DNA from: Echinarachnius parma
Lineage: Eukaryota > Echinodermata > Echinoidea > Clypeasteroida > Echinarachniidae
Reading direction: 5' to 3'
DNA length: 64,000 bases
NCBI GenBank assembly: GCA_037951105.1
Contig: JBAMJV010003374.1
Location: 251,001 to 315,000, forward strand
A program made the translations under genes and the position numbers. Under the pieces are notes generated by a model. The model did not search any database. It saw only the letters and a list, made by a program, of their open reading frames with translations, and was not told the DNA's origin. This document shows, in pieces, positions 29,201 through 44,200 of the stretch (positions are counted from its first letter, which is position 1; every line of letters starts with the position of its first letter).

Positions 29201-32200
29201 ATTAAGTTTATAAAGTAGAATGTCATGATTGATCGTGTCGAAGGCCCTGGAGTAGTCCAGAAATAAGCCCACTGAGTGAGATGACGTATCAAAGGAATAA
29301 ATAACTTTATCTAAGAAGGATAATAAAGCATGAGAAGTGCTATGATTTTTGCGAAAACCAAATTGGGACTCGTTTATTATATTGTAAGAAGTCAAAAAGG
29401 CAATTGTTCTTTTAAAAACCAGTTTTTCAAGGACTTTTAATAACGAGGACAAAAGTGAAATAGGACGGTAATTATTAATGTCTAACTTATCACCTTTTTT
29501 AAACAAAGGTATGACTTTTGCAATCTTCATTTTATCCGGCACTACGCCATTGAGCAGAGATATGTTAAACAAGTGAATTAAAGGATCAATTATAAAGGGC
29601 AACATAAATTTTAATATAACATTGTTGACACCGTCATTACCTGAACTTTTCTTATTTTTCAATTGAGATATTATGTCCCAAATTTCTTGTCTTTGCGTAG
29701 GGGCGAAAAAAATTGAATTAGAATTAGAAGGACCTAAGAAGTCAAAGAACGGTTTATCAGGCCGTTGAATGTTTTGAGCGAGGTTTTCACCAATAGTAGA
29801 AAAATATATATTGAATATTTCTACTATATCATTAGGATTACTAATAATATGTCCATTATAATTAATTTTAGTAATATTATTTCTATTTGAGACCAAATTC
29901 ATTGCTTCCTTTAAAATCTTCCAAGTATTTTGCATATCATTCTTAAAGAATTCTAGCCGATTAACAAAATAATTTTTTTTTACAAACCGTAAAATTCTAA
30001 GCAAAGTATTTTTATAAGAATTATATTTTCTTTTAACTCTATCGGTACCATCCAATTTATATTTATAATATAATCTATTTTTCTTATTAATTGACCTCAA
30101 TAATGATTTATTTATCCAAGGGAGTCTTGGAGTAGTTTTATAATTATTAGCTGAAACTCTTTGTAACGGGATATTACTATCCATATTTGAATCTAAAATA
30201 TTTAAAAAACATTCATAAGAAGTATTCATATCATCATTATCTAAAACTTCCGACCAATCTACACGTTCCAAGCTAATACCAAGTCTTGCTAAGTTTTCAG
30301 GAGTTAGTCGACGACTTAATGGACGGGGACCACCGTTTTTTACAGAATTGGAGAGAGAAAAATATGAGAATATAGGAAAATGATCAGAAATATCAGAAAT
30401 AACAATGAATGATTCAGGATGAGGGATAACATTACTAAAAATATTGTCTATTAAAGTAGCGGACTGAGGAGTCACACGGGTGGGTTTAGAGATTAATGGC
30501 AAAAAAGAAGCAGAAAGAAATAACTCCAGAAAATCGTGTGAGATATTATCATTTTTCAATAAATTAATATTGCAGTCCCCCATTAAGAAACAATCTTTAT
30601 TATTGAAAAATGGGTCTTTTAAAAAATTACCTAACTGCAACAAAAAGTCCTGAGAATTGCCATTCGGCGGACGGTAAATGACCCCTACCATAATACTTTT
30701 ACGGCCTGGAACAAAAATTTCAATAAAAAGTGATTCCAGTATATCATTACTTATACTAAACTCATTACAAATATTAAAATTAAAATCTTTAGACATGTAA
30801 AGAGCAACGCCACCCCCTCTCCTAACCTGTCTATTATTAAAAATATAGTCATAATTTTGAAGAGCGAATGGTATATTAGAATCGGAATCTAGCCACGTTT
30901 CTGTAAGACCAATTAAGGAGGGAGCATTATTGGATGGGTTGTTTAAGAATAGTTGAAGGTCATCGAAATGTTTATTTTGACTTCTAATATTTAAATGCAG
31001 TAAGGAGAAAGTATCCAATTTAGTATTCAATAATGTATCTTTAAATTGTCGATCAGTTATATATTTGGAGAGGGGATGTAAGTGGACTGGGTCATCATCG
31101 TCAAAATCAAGAGACAATTGCTCCGATGATGAATTGTAAAAATCGGCAATAGCATTATCAGGTGAATCAGGGATTATATTATCATACAAGGGGGGTCGTA
31201 GCAAATCAATTAGTTCACCATTTGTTGAATTTAAGTTAACATCACAAGGCAACGTATTCATAATTTAAAAAATGAAGTCAAAATAGGTATATAATTTAGC
31301 ATGAAAATTGTCAATAGCAAGAAAATTGTCAATAGCAAGAAAATTAATGAAGTCACACTGTTTCAATTTCTGCATTGGTTATTTCTGAATTTTCCAACGC
31401 TTTCCAGATATATATTAGGCCTATTCACTTTGTATACACATCGGTAATAACAACCCTACACAAAAGCGGACATTTTCTAAGCTTTACATCTGGCGCCTTG
31501 AGAATGATGTTGTGACATCAAGTCACATATAAATTTCGCTTACAATCTAAAAATCATATTTTTAGGCAGATCATAATTAACATAATAAACTGGCTTTCGC
31601 CAGCAGTCGTGATTATAAAGGGCATTACGCATTTCAAAATACATTAAAAATGATTTATTGTAATATTAGTGCCACTTGTCGGATGATTGATTGTAAGCTG
31701 GAACGATTCACTCAATCATTTAATCAATGAAACAATCGATTGATCAAATTATCTATCGAGTAAGCGAGCGAGCGATCGACCAACTGATCAATCAATCTAA
31801 CAATTAATCAATCAATCAATTAATCAATCAATCAATCAATCACTCATTCAATTAGCCAGTTTAGAAATCAAATATAGAAAACGTACGTTTCACTAATAGA
31901 CTTTGAGGAGGTAGAACTTACATCATTTGCTAGAGCCACTTGGACACTCTCGCTGGCTACATCGTCAGGGTAAACAGCCACATTAAATCCCTTTATAGAC
32001 TCGAATGTTACGACCAATTGAAGCGTTTTGGCAGCTGTAACAAATAAATCATACATATTTGTCAAAGGTGTGTTAAACTGTATTTTGAAAGTTCATTACA
32101 AGGGAGTGTCAACTGTTTGTACAAGTGGGTCAAGAAACCAATATCAGATCCCCAACCAGTCAGCTTTCTTACTGTTCTAGTGGTCAAAAGGCAAGTTTGC

Positions 32201-35200
32201 TTAGATCCCGATCCTTGTAAATTTATAAATAATCGAGTAGCCTAGCCTTGAACGGTTGGCATAGTCATGCATTTATCCAACATAAAGTTTTTATAGACAT
32301 ATTTGTGTAATTACCAAAATATAAACCTATGTTAATGCATTTATATTTACAATTAAAGAACTAGGTGAAGACAGAAGGAAGATTTGTTTTGTGTATATCC
32401 ATCAGAACTTACCAGAAATTTGTCTAATATTCTAGGCAAAAATTGTCTTTATACTTTTGTCATGTAAATATATGCATTGGGAATCAGAGAACGCTTAGCT
32501 CAGGAGTAATTCCACCCAGAGTCTGCGTTTGTTAACCAATTCACAGTGGAAACTTAGTGTACCATATCTGGCTATATGGGAAATGGCACATTGTTTAGGA
32601 AAAGGATACATGTCCCCGTGCTGCACCTAAACCAGTATACAGTCGTCTCTTGGCGATCTATCTATTCAGAACATTATTTGCCACTTTATATGCTGCAGTT
32701 GTCATTCAGAAAGTAAATTTGTTAACACTAAGTCAGTGTAAATGTCACGCCGTGAGGGAGGTGTTTGCAAAATGGCACAGCGCGTCTCGTTTGTGAATCT
32801 GAACGACCGTACAAGAATAATGAATATATGGGAAGTAAACAACAACAAAACAACCCTGTATAACAAGACAGGGTCCTACCTTTTGCAAGATGGTAAGATG
32901 GCACCAGATTTAGAAATCTTAATCATCTCTTACATGGATTTTTATGTGTGGAAAGAAAACTCCGCGCGTCTAATTTCGGCACAATAATGTCATCGCGCTT
33001 CTGACGAATACATCTGACCCATCCGTTCATCAATATTGTATATATGGGGAGTAAAGAAAGCCTGTATACCAATTAAGACAAAGTCCATTGTTTCTGCAAG
33101 ATGGCACTGCGCTTCATGATCATAAATAATTAAAGGGGAATTCCACCCCAGAAATGTGATGTTTGCTGTCAAATGATGTGAATATGAAGAATCATGATCG
33201 AAAATCTGAGCCAAAACGGTAGAGCAATGAAAAAGTTATGACAGGATGAACTTTGCTCCGATTTTTATTATCGTTCGCAATTGCTATCGATCGTGACGTC
33301 ACTTGCGAGCTGCAGCCATTTTGACTTCTACATGGAAATTTTACAAAATTTAAATTTTCTTAATAACAAAGCAAATTTATGAGCTTAACAATTTCAATGA
33401 GATTGGCCCATTGATATTCTTCTATGAATTCGTGAAAACAAGCAGAGAAAAAGTAATATTTTTAGCAACGAAAATGAGAAATAAATGTATTTTCATGTAC
33501 TAAAGCCATGGCGAGTTGCTCGTGAATGATGTTGCTTATAGCGGCAATTTTGAAACTACCGCTCATTACTAGATGATGTTGAAATAGGTATAACTCCCGT
33601 GTTTCTTGTCCGATTTTGATCAAATTTTCACCAATTATTCCTCTTGTTCTGCTTATTCAAATAACATATGGTTTTATGAGACCCGGAATACCCCTTTAAT
33701 ACTCTTTCATGGATGTAATAATCTAGACGAACCTTGGCAGACTCCGTTCATATCGTCAGCGGTTCCTACAGCACAGACACACCGGAAGCTGCCCACTGTA
33801 TTCACACACACCCTATCCATGGCGCATGTATCAGTGTTGGTTGTGCATTCGTCCACGTCTAAAGGTCGAATACAAGGCAGAATATATCAATATATCAACA
33901 CATTTACTAGGGAATTAATTTATGACGATATTGAACAAGTGGCTAACTAAATGGTTCCCTGACATGCAATTGCACGTCTGAACACACGAACACCCTTACC
34001 CATGAAACAGGGGTACAAGTAGATACATCAGAATTATCATACAAACTAACTTCAGGTTGAATGGAATGCATTATGGTTCACCAGACTATAGAGTATAGCA
34101 AAATAATGAAATTATCATTGTTTTACCCAAATCACTTACCACACGTACAAACATGTACGTACACACACTAAAACAAAAACGTTAGAAAATGAAAGCTATT
34201 TACAACATGAAAAGGAGAAATACAAATTATTAAAATGCCAGCGGTTGTTTCACAAAGAGTCAAAGTTAAACTTAAACATAATGGTAAGCTATGTGTAGCC
34301 CCGGGATGTAATATATTTAAAAGCAAAAAAGAATGAAATTTACACTTTTCATGTTTCCATCAAGAACATAAAATATACTTGATAATAAAAATATTAATGA
34401 TTTGAATCAACACTTAAAACAACATTAATATAAACTTACGGCTATCCATAAAGTCAGACTTAGAGCACGAAGTTCAACTTTAAGTATCTTTGTGAAACAC
34501 ATTCCTGATATGTTACAAGATAACTGACCTTCACATATTTTTGGGGATGTGGTCTGTACGTATCCAGTCAGACATGTACAGCTGTAATCACCATCAGTAT
34601 TGGAGCATGTGGACGTATCAACGTTGCAGTCATCTGTTCCTGCAGTACACTCGTTAAAATCTGTTGTGAAATATTTGTATAAAAAACGAACTTGTAGAGA
34701 TGCAAATTGAAAGTACAAAACTGAAGTAATGTTTGCAAAAAATGCTGAAACCATTATGTTAGATAATACAAAGACTGTTTATGTGTATGCTGCACAATTA
34801 TTTACCGTATGTATTTATTTTTTAAAGATAATATTTGAATGTCAAAGTTTGTTGTCAAGTATACATTTTACATGAACATGTGTTTGTTTGTATTTCGTTC
34901 ATAGAACATAATAACTTGTTATTACGTATTAATTACTTATTTACTTGACTGTATACACTGTTATATTTTGATACGGTATAACATTTTCGATGTGTTATTT
35001 TTTCTTATGATTTATGTGATTTGTTCGATGAAATAATAAGCTTGAAACTTGAACGTAGCATGAGCGAACCAACCTGTGCACCCTAGACGGGGGGCATCGG
35101 AATCGTAACCCTGTCGACAAGTACAGATGGCGGAGCCCACCGTGTTGGCGCAGTTTGTATTGGCACCACAGAATAAACTGTCAGAGCATTCATCAGCATC

Positions 35201-38200
35201 TAAATAAATACATTGAACAAAGATAAGTACGCGACTTGAGAATAAATCATCATAACATAAAGTTTTAAAGTACAGACAAATATTGGGAAATAATGCATAA
35301 GACCATTTAATGAACGAGTTGAGAACGGAATGCGTGTTTACATACTGAGATGTCACAGAGCGTAATTTTATAAACATGAACTTGAATTTCAGAAATGTAT
35401 CAGATGAGACCTAAAACAATTTTTTTAAAGATCATACCCTAAAATAAAGGGCACTTTTAAACGTTTTCATCAGTTGTATCACATGAACGTTAAACAGACG
35501 CATTATACTAGTATGTATTATTATGCAAATAGTGCAGGGTTTGGAGTTGAACATTATACAGTTATTACATGGCGGTGGAGGGGATAGCACGGAATATTTC
35601 ATCCCGAGGGATTTTAAATGCTATTGAGGGAAGAGTAAATAAGTCCCGAGACGAAGTCGAGGGACTTATTTTCTTCACGAAATAGCATTTGAAATCCCGA
35701 GGGTAGGAATATTCCGTGATTTTCCCGACAACAAATGTAATAACTGTTTTATCATCTGACTGTCAAAATCCGTTGCACTCGCCCGCGAGAGTCACCTGAC
35801 ATGCATGTCCAGTACAAGTAACGGTACGCGCCAGAAGTAGCGGGTACGGTATGTGTACAGCCCCTTAACGTTGCTGCGAATTGCTGGGGTGAGATATACC
35901 CATGAAATATACTAAAATATTTCCTGGCAGCGGCATGTACTGTATTTGCTAAGTCAGGTGATAAACCAGAATAGCCACCGATACATGTTGAATTTCTCGA
36001 GTGCATTTAATATTGCATCGAGGCCGCAGGCCGAGTGCAATATATTTGCGCGAGTGAAATTCAAAATGTAGACGTGTGTTTGTGAATAATGTAACGACAA
36101 GAAGCATGTACTATTTGTTATATAAGATGATTATTTTGAGGAATTGATTTTTCGATCATATTGATATATCAAAATTGACCTTGCTCAAATTGTGAGCGAT
36201 CGGGCGTCCAGTCATCGTCGACCCTGCGTATTTAAAACAAGGGCCAGCGCGCGTTAAAAATAAATGCGCGCTTTGCTCATTTTTCCTATTCAAGAATAAG
36301 CGCAAAAGTACACAATACACACTCCAAGTTCATCCCCTGCGCAGCTTGTTTGGCTCTCTATGGGTCATTTGTACACACATAAATTGATGTTATAGTGCAC
36401 GTTACCAAGAAGCAACGTGCTCTATACCGGATTAAGCTTCGGTAATCAACCAATAGGAATGCTCAATTTCCCTTCATTATGACATCATCTTATATACAAA
36501 AATATTACTAATAATAATAGTATACGACTACTACTGCCACTGACACTGCTAATACATAACACCGACATAAACATGATTATAACAATAATGAAAATTACTA
36601 TAATACATTTCCATTTTCAACTTTTGATCTCACTACAAATTGTATCTACCTCCGAAAATGGAAATCTTATGAATTACCAATACAGATGAACCTTTCATAC
36701 TAATAATACATCTAATACCGCCCATTCCTTCTACCTGCACACGTCATCCCGTTGCCCTCGTAACCAGCATTACACTGACAGGTGTATGATCCAGGTGTGT
36801 TGGTGCAGGACGCCTGGCTGGCACACGTGGCGATATTTTCAGCGCACTCGTCAATATCAACACACGTCCTCCCATCACCCCGGTAGGTGTCATTACAGGC
36901 GCAGCTGAACGATCCATCATTGTCCGTACAGGCCGCATTAGGATCACATGGGGTCAATGTTGTGCATTCGTCGACATCTGTACACATATAGAAATGTAGA
37001 TACAATTAAGTGCTCTCATCAATTAACGAACATAATCTGTTACACACTATTGCATTAAACGTAACGCTTTATGATCCAGGATTGTCCATACAGGTCGCGT
37101 CCATGTAACACGGACTTGCTGAGCATTCATCGATATCGGTACAAACATAGACATTTATGTACGATTAAGTGCTCTCATCGATCAACTTACCTTTACAGTG
37201 GGTCCTTGTAATGTATTTATTCAACAGGATAAGTGTGAAAGGTTAATAATGAAAATCAGCATTTTTAAAGCATAATTTATGTTAACTTTAATAATATTTT
37301 ACTTGAGTAAACATATCAAATGAATTACTGATTAATGTGAGTCGACTAGCCACATGGTAGGTAACTCTATGTATGAACCTTGTTATGAAAATGAAATATC
37401 AGTCTCCATACTTACTTGAACAGGTGATGCCGTTTCCCTCATATCCATCACGACATGTACATGAGTAATTGCCGATACCGTTTTCACAGGTCGCATCTTG
37501 GGAACATACGCTGTTCTGGCATTCATTTACATCTGGCAAAATAGTGCAAATACATTTATAATTCAAATAATAACCCAAAACACATGATAAACTACTTTCG
37601 AAAGAGAAAACAAAACATTAGAAGGAACTTTAATGTTTACCATGAACTTGTGTAGGTGTGTAATGGCATTCAACGAAATAATGTACTATAGCTAAAATAA
37701 ATTAATCAGCATTTTACCTTTCGACAATATTTAGTTATTCGAACTATTTAGTGTAGCGGAAATATGACGACGAAATATCATTAATGTAATGATTTATTTA
37801 TATTGTAATGAGAACACGACTACTTAAAGATATATAACAGTTTTGGGAAAGTTACTTAAAACATTGATAATTGATTAATATTGTTGAATAAGTATTTAAA
37901 AGGGGATGGTGTGGTAAAATCCGAGCATAACGATGCGTAAAATGCTGAAATATCGGAAGAAATCCAATACCCGCCCGTGAAATGTAAAAATCCACCGCCC
38001 GTTCGCCCCTGTTCGTGCCGCTAGCGCTGTACTGGAGTATCGACAAGCTGGGGACAAGCCCGTATTTAGCGAACGCAGGTGGTCAATAATGAACGTAGCA
38101 TATGCGCGATTCCGCGTTGGCGATATTTTTCCGCAGCGGAACGATTTGATAACTTTTTGAGAGGGGGGCGTTTCCAAAACTAGCCTATACCTTTATTATA

Positions 38201-41200
38201 ACAATCATAACATATTTATATAGTGCAGTTTCCATGTTCCGAAAACATTTTCATCTCTGTTCACTGGGTAAAGTTTGACACACACATTTGTACACCATCT
38301 TATTGCTACCATGGTGCAAACCAAAATACATTCTTCCGACCCAATATCCAGCTATTATGTTTTGATAAGAAGATCAAAATGAATAACATACCCTGCTGAA
38401 GGATATTGATATATTGACAATGATCGATTTGAACTCAAAACCTCTCAAGCAACGAATCCTTTTCTAACACTAAACCAACTCAAACTAATTATGGCATCAT
38501 TGTGTGAAGGGTTGTTCAAATGTAGGCATGTTAAAATATATTGTATGTCAAGCTTAAGGCATTTAATCCTGCCATTTCGGAGTAATAATCAACATGTTGA
38601 GGATTAATTATAATTGTGAAGACTTTTTACAGTGGGCTTCTTGAGTGGAATCGGGAATCGGAAAAAAAAATAATATTCTGCCCTCAAAACCCCTCCCCAA
38701 AACATCCTCAGCATACACACACATCTCCAGCACACAAACGCACACACTCACACACACGCAATCTCCATAAACACACACAAACACACACCCACTCGCACAG
38801 ATTCACATATTTATGTTTGCGTTTTACCTGCGCAGAAGATGCCATTTCCTTCGTAGCCAGCATCGCAGGTGCATCTAAAGGACCCATCGATGTTCGCACA
38901 GATGGCTTCGGCTGCACAATTATCGGTACTGGTGACACATTCATCAACATCTAGAAAGTAGATGAAAAGGGAAACATTTAATTCATTTCTGAAATTGAAA
39001 AGACTGTTAGATATGTCAGACTCAAAAGATACAAATGCTGGTAATGTTCCCTCAAGTTACGTGATTTACAAACATTGAGTAGATTCCCATCAACCCTTTA
39101 CAGGGTTGCCCCCACCCCCTCCCAATGGAACGGATACTTCCCATAGCCAATACAAAGTAAACAAAATGACTGGTTGCGCAATAATTATCATTCAGACAGA
39201 AACATTATACCGAAAACATTACTTTGCGTCGAGGAGTTTTCGTTCCAGGGCATCTTTAGTGACACACGCAATACAGGTTACATTTTGTGTCAATTTATAC
39301 AAAGTGGATGCCTGAACGTTCGCGCTCCTGTCCGTCATAGCATAAAACAAATTGCATCAAGGTGCATCAAATAAAATGGTGTTATTCTAGGACTAACCCA
39401 TCAGCCCCCATTACAAAATATGAGCCCGTACACAAATGTTCTGGCAGATATACAATTCATCAGGGGGTGTCTCATTGAACACTACAATCGAATTTAGGAT
39501 CGATCCAATAGGACAACTATCACATAAGATCGATGCTAACATCGATTTAGAGGTAGTGAAACGCCTCAAGTCATTATGAAGCAGCATCCTCAAGCATACT
39601 ACCTTGACAAGATGTTCCGTCTCCACTGTAACCAGCTCGGCAAGCACAGGTGAAGCTCCCTTCAGTATTGGAACAGTCAGCATTCAGGTCACAGGTGTCT
39701 ATCTGCTGCAGACATTCATCAATGTCTTTTAAACAAAACAGACAAAAACATGAAACACTTATTATGTACATGAACGTTTAACCAATTCAAATTTGAAATG
39801 TGGTTAGTGAATATGGAATACTATGAAATGAAAGAACGGTTATGCAGATCCAAGACTAATTAAACGAACTTTAATGATTAGTATAATTTCATCCAAAGAT
39901 ATTTTCAAGTCCTAAACTTCTCAGAATACCGTTACATTTGATTTCATATATATGATATAGAACAACAATATCGCAACTATGTCATGTTGGCTTTCAAAAT
40001 TAGTAAGTTACATTATCAATACATTACAGGGGCTTTTCAATACTACGTAGAGATATATTTTAAAAATGAATTTTCTAAATTATATCTGCTATCAAGTAAC
40101 AATAATACTGGTTTCTCAATTCTTTCTTTGCAGCTATAAATGCGTGTCTTGGAATTTCAAAATGTATGACATTTCGGAATCATGAAGTGCCATAATAGCG
40201 AATGTCAACTATGTGTATGCCATTTCTTACGATCATCATTTGGACATGTTGTGGTATTAACAGTATGGATTGATATTTACAGTAGGCCTAGGGATTGAAA
40301 TATTTACCACTGCAGTTCCTTTTGTTTGCATCCAGGCTATACCCATCTTCACAACAACAGATGAATGACCCTGCCATGTTGGTGCAGTTCATCTCACACA
40401 CATCAAGGGTGGTGCACTCATCAATATCTATAAATGAGAAGAGATAATAATATTTTATTTCAATTGTGTACAATACGAACCAGATTTTAAAAACTTAACA
40501 TATTTTTACAAATCTTCATAATAATACACTTGAACTAAATCCAAATGCATCATTGCATTATTCAAGTGAGCTCTCTAATTTAGTCACTTTTGGAGGGGGT
40601 CGACTAAATACATTACATGAACAAGAACTTCTGAAGTGAGCATATCATCATGGATCGGTGTGTACAGGGTGTGTACGTAATAACATGTACGCACAATTAT
40701 GTTGATGAGTGTGCAGATGGTGGAGATCGTTGTTGATACAATACGAAAGAAAATGATGAAATAACCGATGATGATTATGATGATCTTACCCCTGCAATTA
40801 CTGTTGTCCGTAGGATTCGTCTCGTACCCCGTTTGGTTACATGGACACATCTGAGTGCCACTGACGTTGACACATATCGTGAAGTCCCCACACGTGCCTT
40901 GGAGAGGTGTACACACTGCGCTACTATTCACTGGAAAAACACAATAAGTATGATCAACTCGGAAATATGTTCTATTTTAATACCCAACGTTATAACTTAT
41001 ACATGCAATTATGACGTTTTGAATAGATAATAGTCTTCCTCAATTTCAATACACAGGATACGCTTGAACAATGTGACCCACAAATGGTATTATACCCACG
41101 AACAAATTATATCCACGATGACTTTCAAATATTAATATAGTGATATATGTAATGATGGCATTACAAAATGTTATAATGTTCTGTACACCTCCTGGCTATA

Positions 41201-44200
41201 CATAGTTTACACTCGTCTTATACATGTAATAGGCAATTATTTATACGAATTCGGGGGAAATTGTCACAAAGACAAGTAATACATACTGGACCTATCCAAA
41301 CGTGATCCCGAAATAATGTGTTTGTGGTTCATGAAGAATGTATTGTCAACCAACGACACAATCAGTATAGAACTGTAAAATAAAACTAACAACTAAGGTT
41401 AAACAATAAAATGTTAACTGTTAAAAACATATTAACAATAACATGTAATGTTTATTTGTGTTTGCATTACATTTTGTTACATTATCTTGGAGACTGGAAT
41501 AAAACAAGTTATATTAAAGTTAACTTAAAGCTAATACTATTTACCATCACATGATCGATTATCGCTGTTGAGTATGAAGCCGGTATTGCAGGAACACGTG
41601 AAGCCTGGCTCAGTATTGGTACACTCTTGGACACAATCATCCAGTCTCAGATCACATTCATCGATGTCTGGAATTGAACGAACAAGCAATCACGTAAATC
41701 GCTGATAATGTGGTAAAGGTTAGTTATTTCATATACCCATTATTGGTGAATCGTTTGTGATGTGGTGCAGGTAAGATATTTCATATAACCAGTGTTGGTG
41801 AATCGTTTGTCATGTAATACGGGTTAGTTATGTCATCCATTATTGGTGAATCGTTTGTGATGTGGGACAGGTAAGGTATCGTATATCAAACCCTAGTTGG
41901 CGTATCGCCGGTGATGTGTTACATATTAGTTATGTTATATAACCCTTGTTTGTGGATCGTTGGTGATGTGGTAAGGGTTAGTTATTTAATATCACCCTTA
42001 ATGGTGAATCGTTGGGGACGTGGTTCAGGTTAGTCATTTGATATCACCCTTAATGGTGAATCGTTGGCAACGTGGTTCAGATTCGCTATATAGCCCTTGT
42101 TAATGAATTGTTGGTGATGTGGTACAGGGTGCGTTATTTAATATAACCATGGATGGTGAATCGTTGGTGATGTGGTACAGTTTAAATAGTTCATATAACC
42201 CTATAGGTGGTGAATAATCGGTGATGTGGTACATGTAATCCAATTCATATAACCCTAGTATTACTGGAACACACCAGTCCTAAGAACCGTGTGATTTTGT
42301 TTTAAATTCAAAGTGTCCAAGTATTGTACTTTCTTTGGTAACAGCTATTCTTAAACGATCCAAATCGAACGTTGGACGAAATTACGTGAATAAGCAATTA
42401 AACAAATATTTTAAAGCGGGGCCCTGTAGATACAATTATGCAGTCTCGCCTCGGTTTCGTTTATGTCTCGAATTTGAAGAACTATGTACAAGTTTTTTGT
42501 ACTAACATTGCTGAAATAGAAAATAATTTATTGGTGAGCACATAATTGTTCACTGTAGAAGATAGGCCTTGAAACAGTGATCACCGAGCTGTATATCTAA
42601 AATTATATTATAAGTAAAATCTGAACATTGACTCTAAGTAAAATGAAGTATTCACAAAGTCTGCCTTTGTACGAGTTAAGGGATGTAGTATTACACTGTG
42701 CTGACAAATGCACTACATGATAAGAGATCAATTAAATGTGTTTTGGTTTGTTCTGATATGTCCATAACGTAATGTGTAACAAGTTTACGTTGATTGGATG
42801 TTTTGGGGCTGAAATATGAGCGAAATGCAAAGTGATATTCACTAATTTATTGCACTTACTTCGTGCGTAACTGACCTTATCCCGTAGACAATTATATATT
42901 TGAAGAAAAAACGATATTGGTTCCGTGCTTTTATTGTTAACATTGCACCTGTAAAGTGTCAGATATTGCCCAACATGACATTTCAGACTTCATTCCTGTA
43001 CCAAAAATATTATAAGATATGGTAAAAGCAAAACGTGGAAGCTGAAATTAATTTTTGTGGAGTTTAACACTCTACAGGTAGACCTTTAATTTTTTTAGTC
43101 TGACATATCAATTCCTAAACTTCTCAGAATACCGTTACATATTTGTTTCATATATATGATATAGAACATCAATATCGCAACTATGTCATGTTGGCTTTCA
43201 AAATTAGTAAGTTACATTATCAATACATTACAGGGGCTTTTCAATACTACGTAGAGATATATTTTAAAAATGAATTTCTAAATTATATCTGCTATCAAGT
43301 AACAATAATACTGGTTTCTCAATTCTTTCTTTGCAGCTATAAATGCGTGTCTCGCAATTTCAAAAGGTATGACATTTCGGAATCATGTAGTGCCATAATA
43401 GCGAATGTCAACTATGTGTATGTCATTTCTTACCATCCTCATTTGGACATTTTGTGGCATTAACTGTAGGGATTGATATTTACAAGTAGGCCTAGGGATT
43501 GAAATATTTACCACTGCAGTTCCTCATGTTTGCATCCAGGCTATACCCATCTTCACATCCACAGCTGAATGACCCGGGCGAGTTGGCGCATGTCATCTCA
43601 CAGACATTAGTGGTGTTACACTCATCAATATCTTTTAATGAGAAGAGATAGTAATACTTGATTTGAATTTTGTTCAATACGAACCAGATTTTAAAAAAAC
43701 TTAATATATTTTTACAAATCTTAATAATAATACACTTGAACTAAATCTAAATGCATCAATCCATTATTCAAGCGAGCTCTATAATTCAGTCACTTTTGGA
43801 GAGGGTCGACTAAATACATTGCATGAACAAGAACTTCTGAAGTGAGCATATCATAATGGATCGGTGTGTACGTAATAACATGTACGCACAATCATGTTGC
43901 TGATTATGCAGATGGTGGAGGAAGTTTTGGGGAGGAAAAAATAATCGTAGTACTGATAGCTGGTATATGTAATATGAATACAGTATTTAATAGCTATGAA
44001 TTACGATATTGTGTTATGTGACTTGGTCAAATAGGGGTTAATAATTGGATAACCTCAGCCATGTGAGAATGTTCGTTTCAAACCCACCGCAAACAATTAA
44101 AGCATGACTTTGTCTTGGAGCTTATTATCTTTTCTCAATCATGTCAAAACATTTAAAATCTCTCGAAGAGAAACATTTCCGTGATATTCCCTCTACCACC

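Noticed and set aside
37852..38177. Open frames around 38 kb with GC-richer sequence
   Set aside because: Two overlapping frames with no motif; likely a dispersed repeat fragment rather than an exon.
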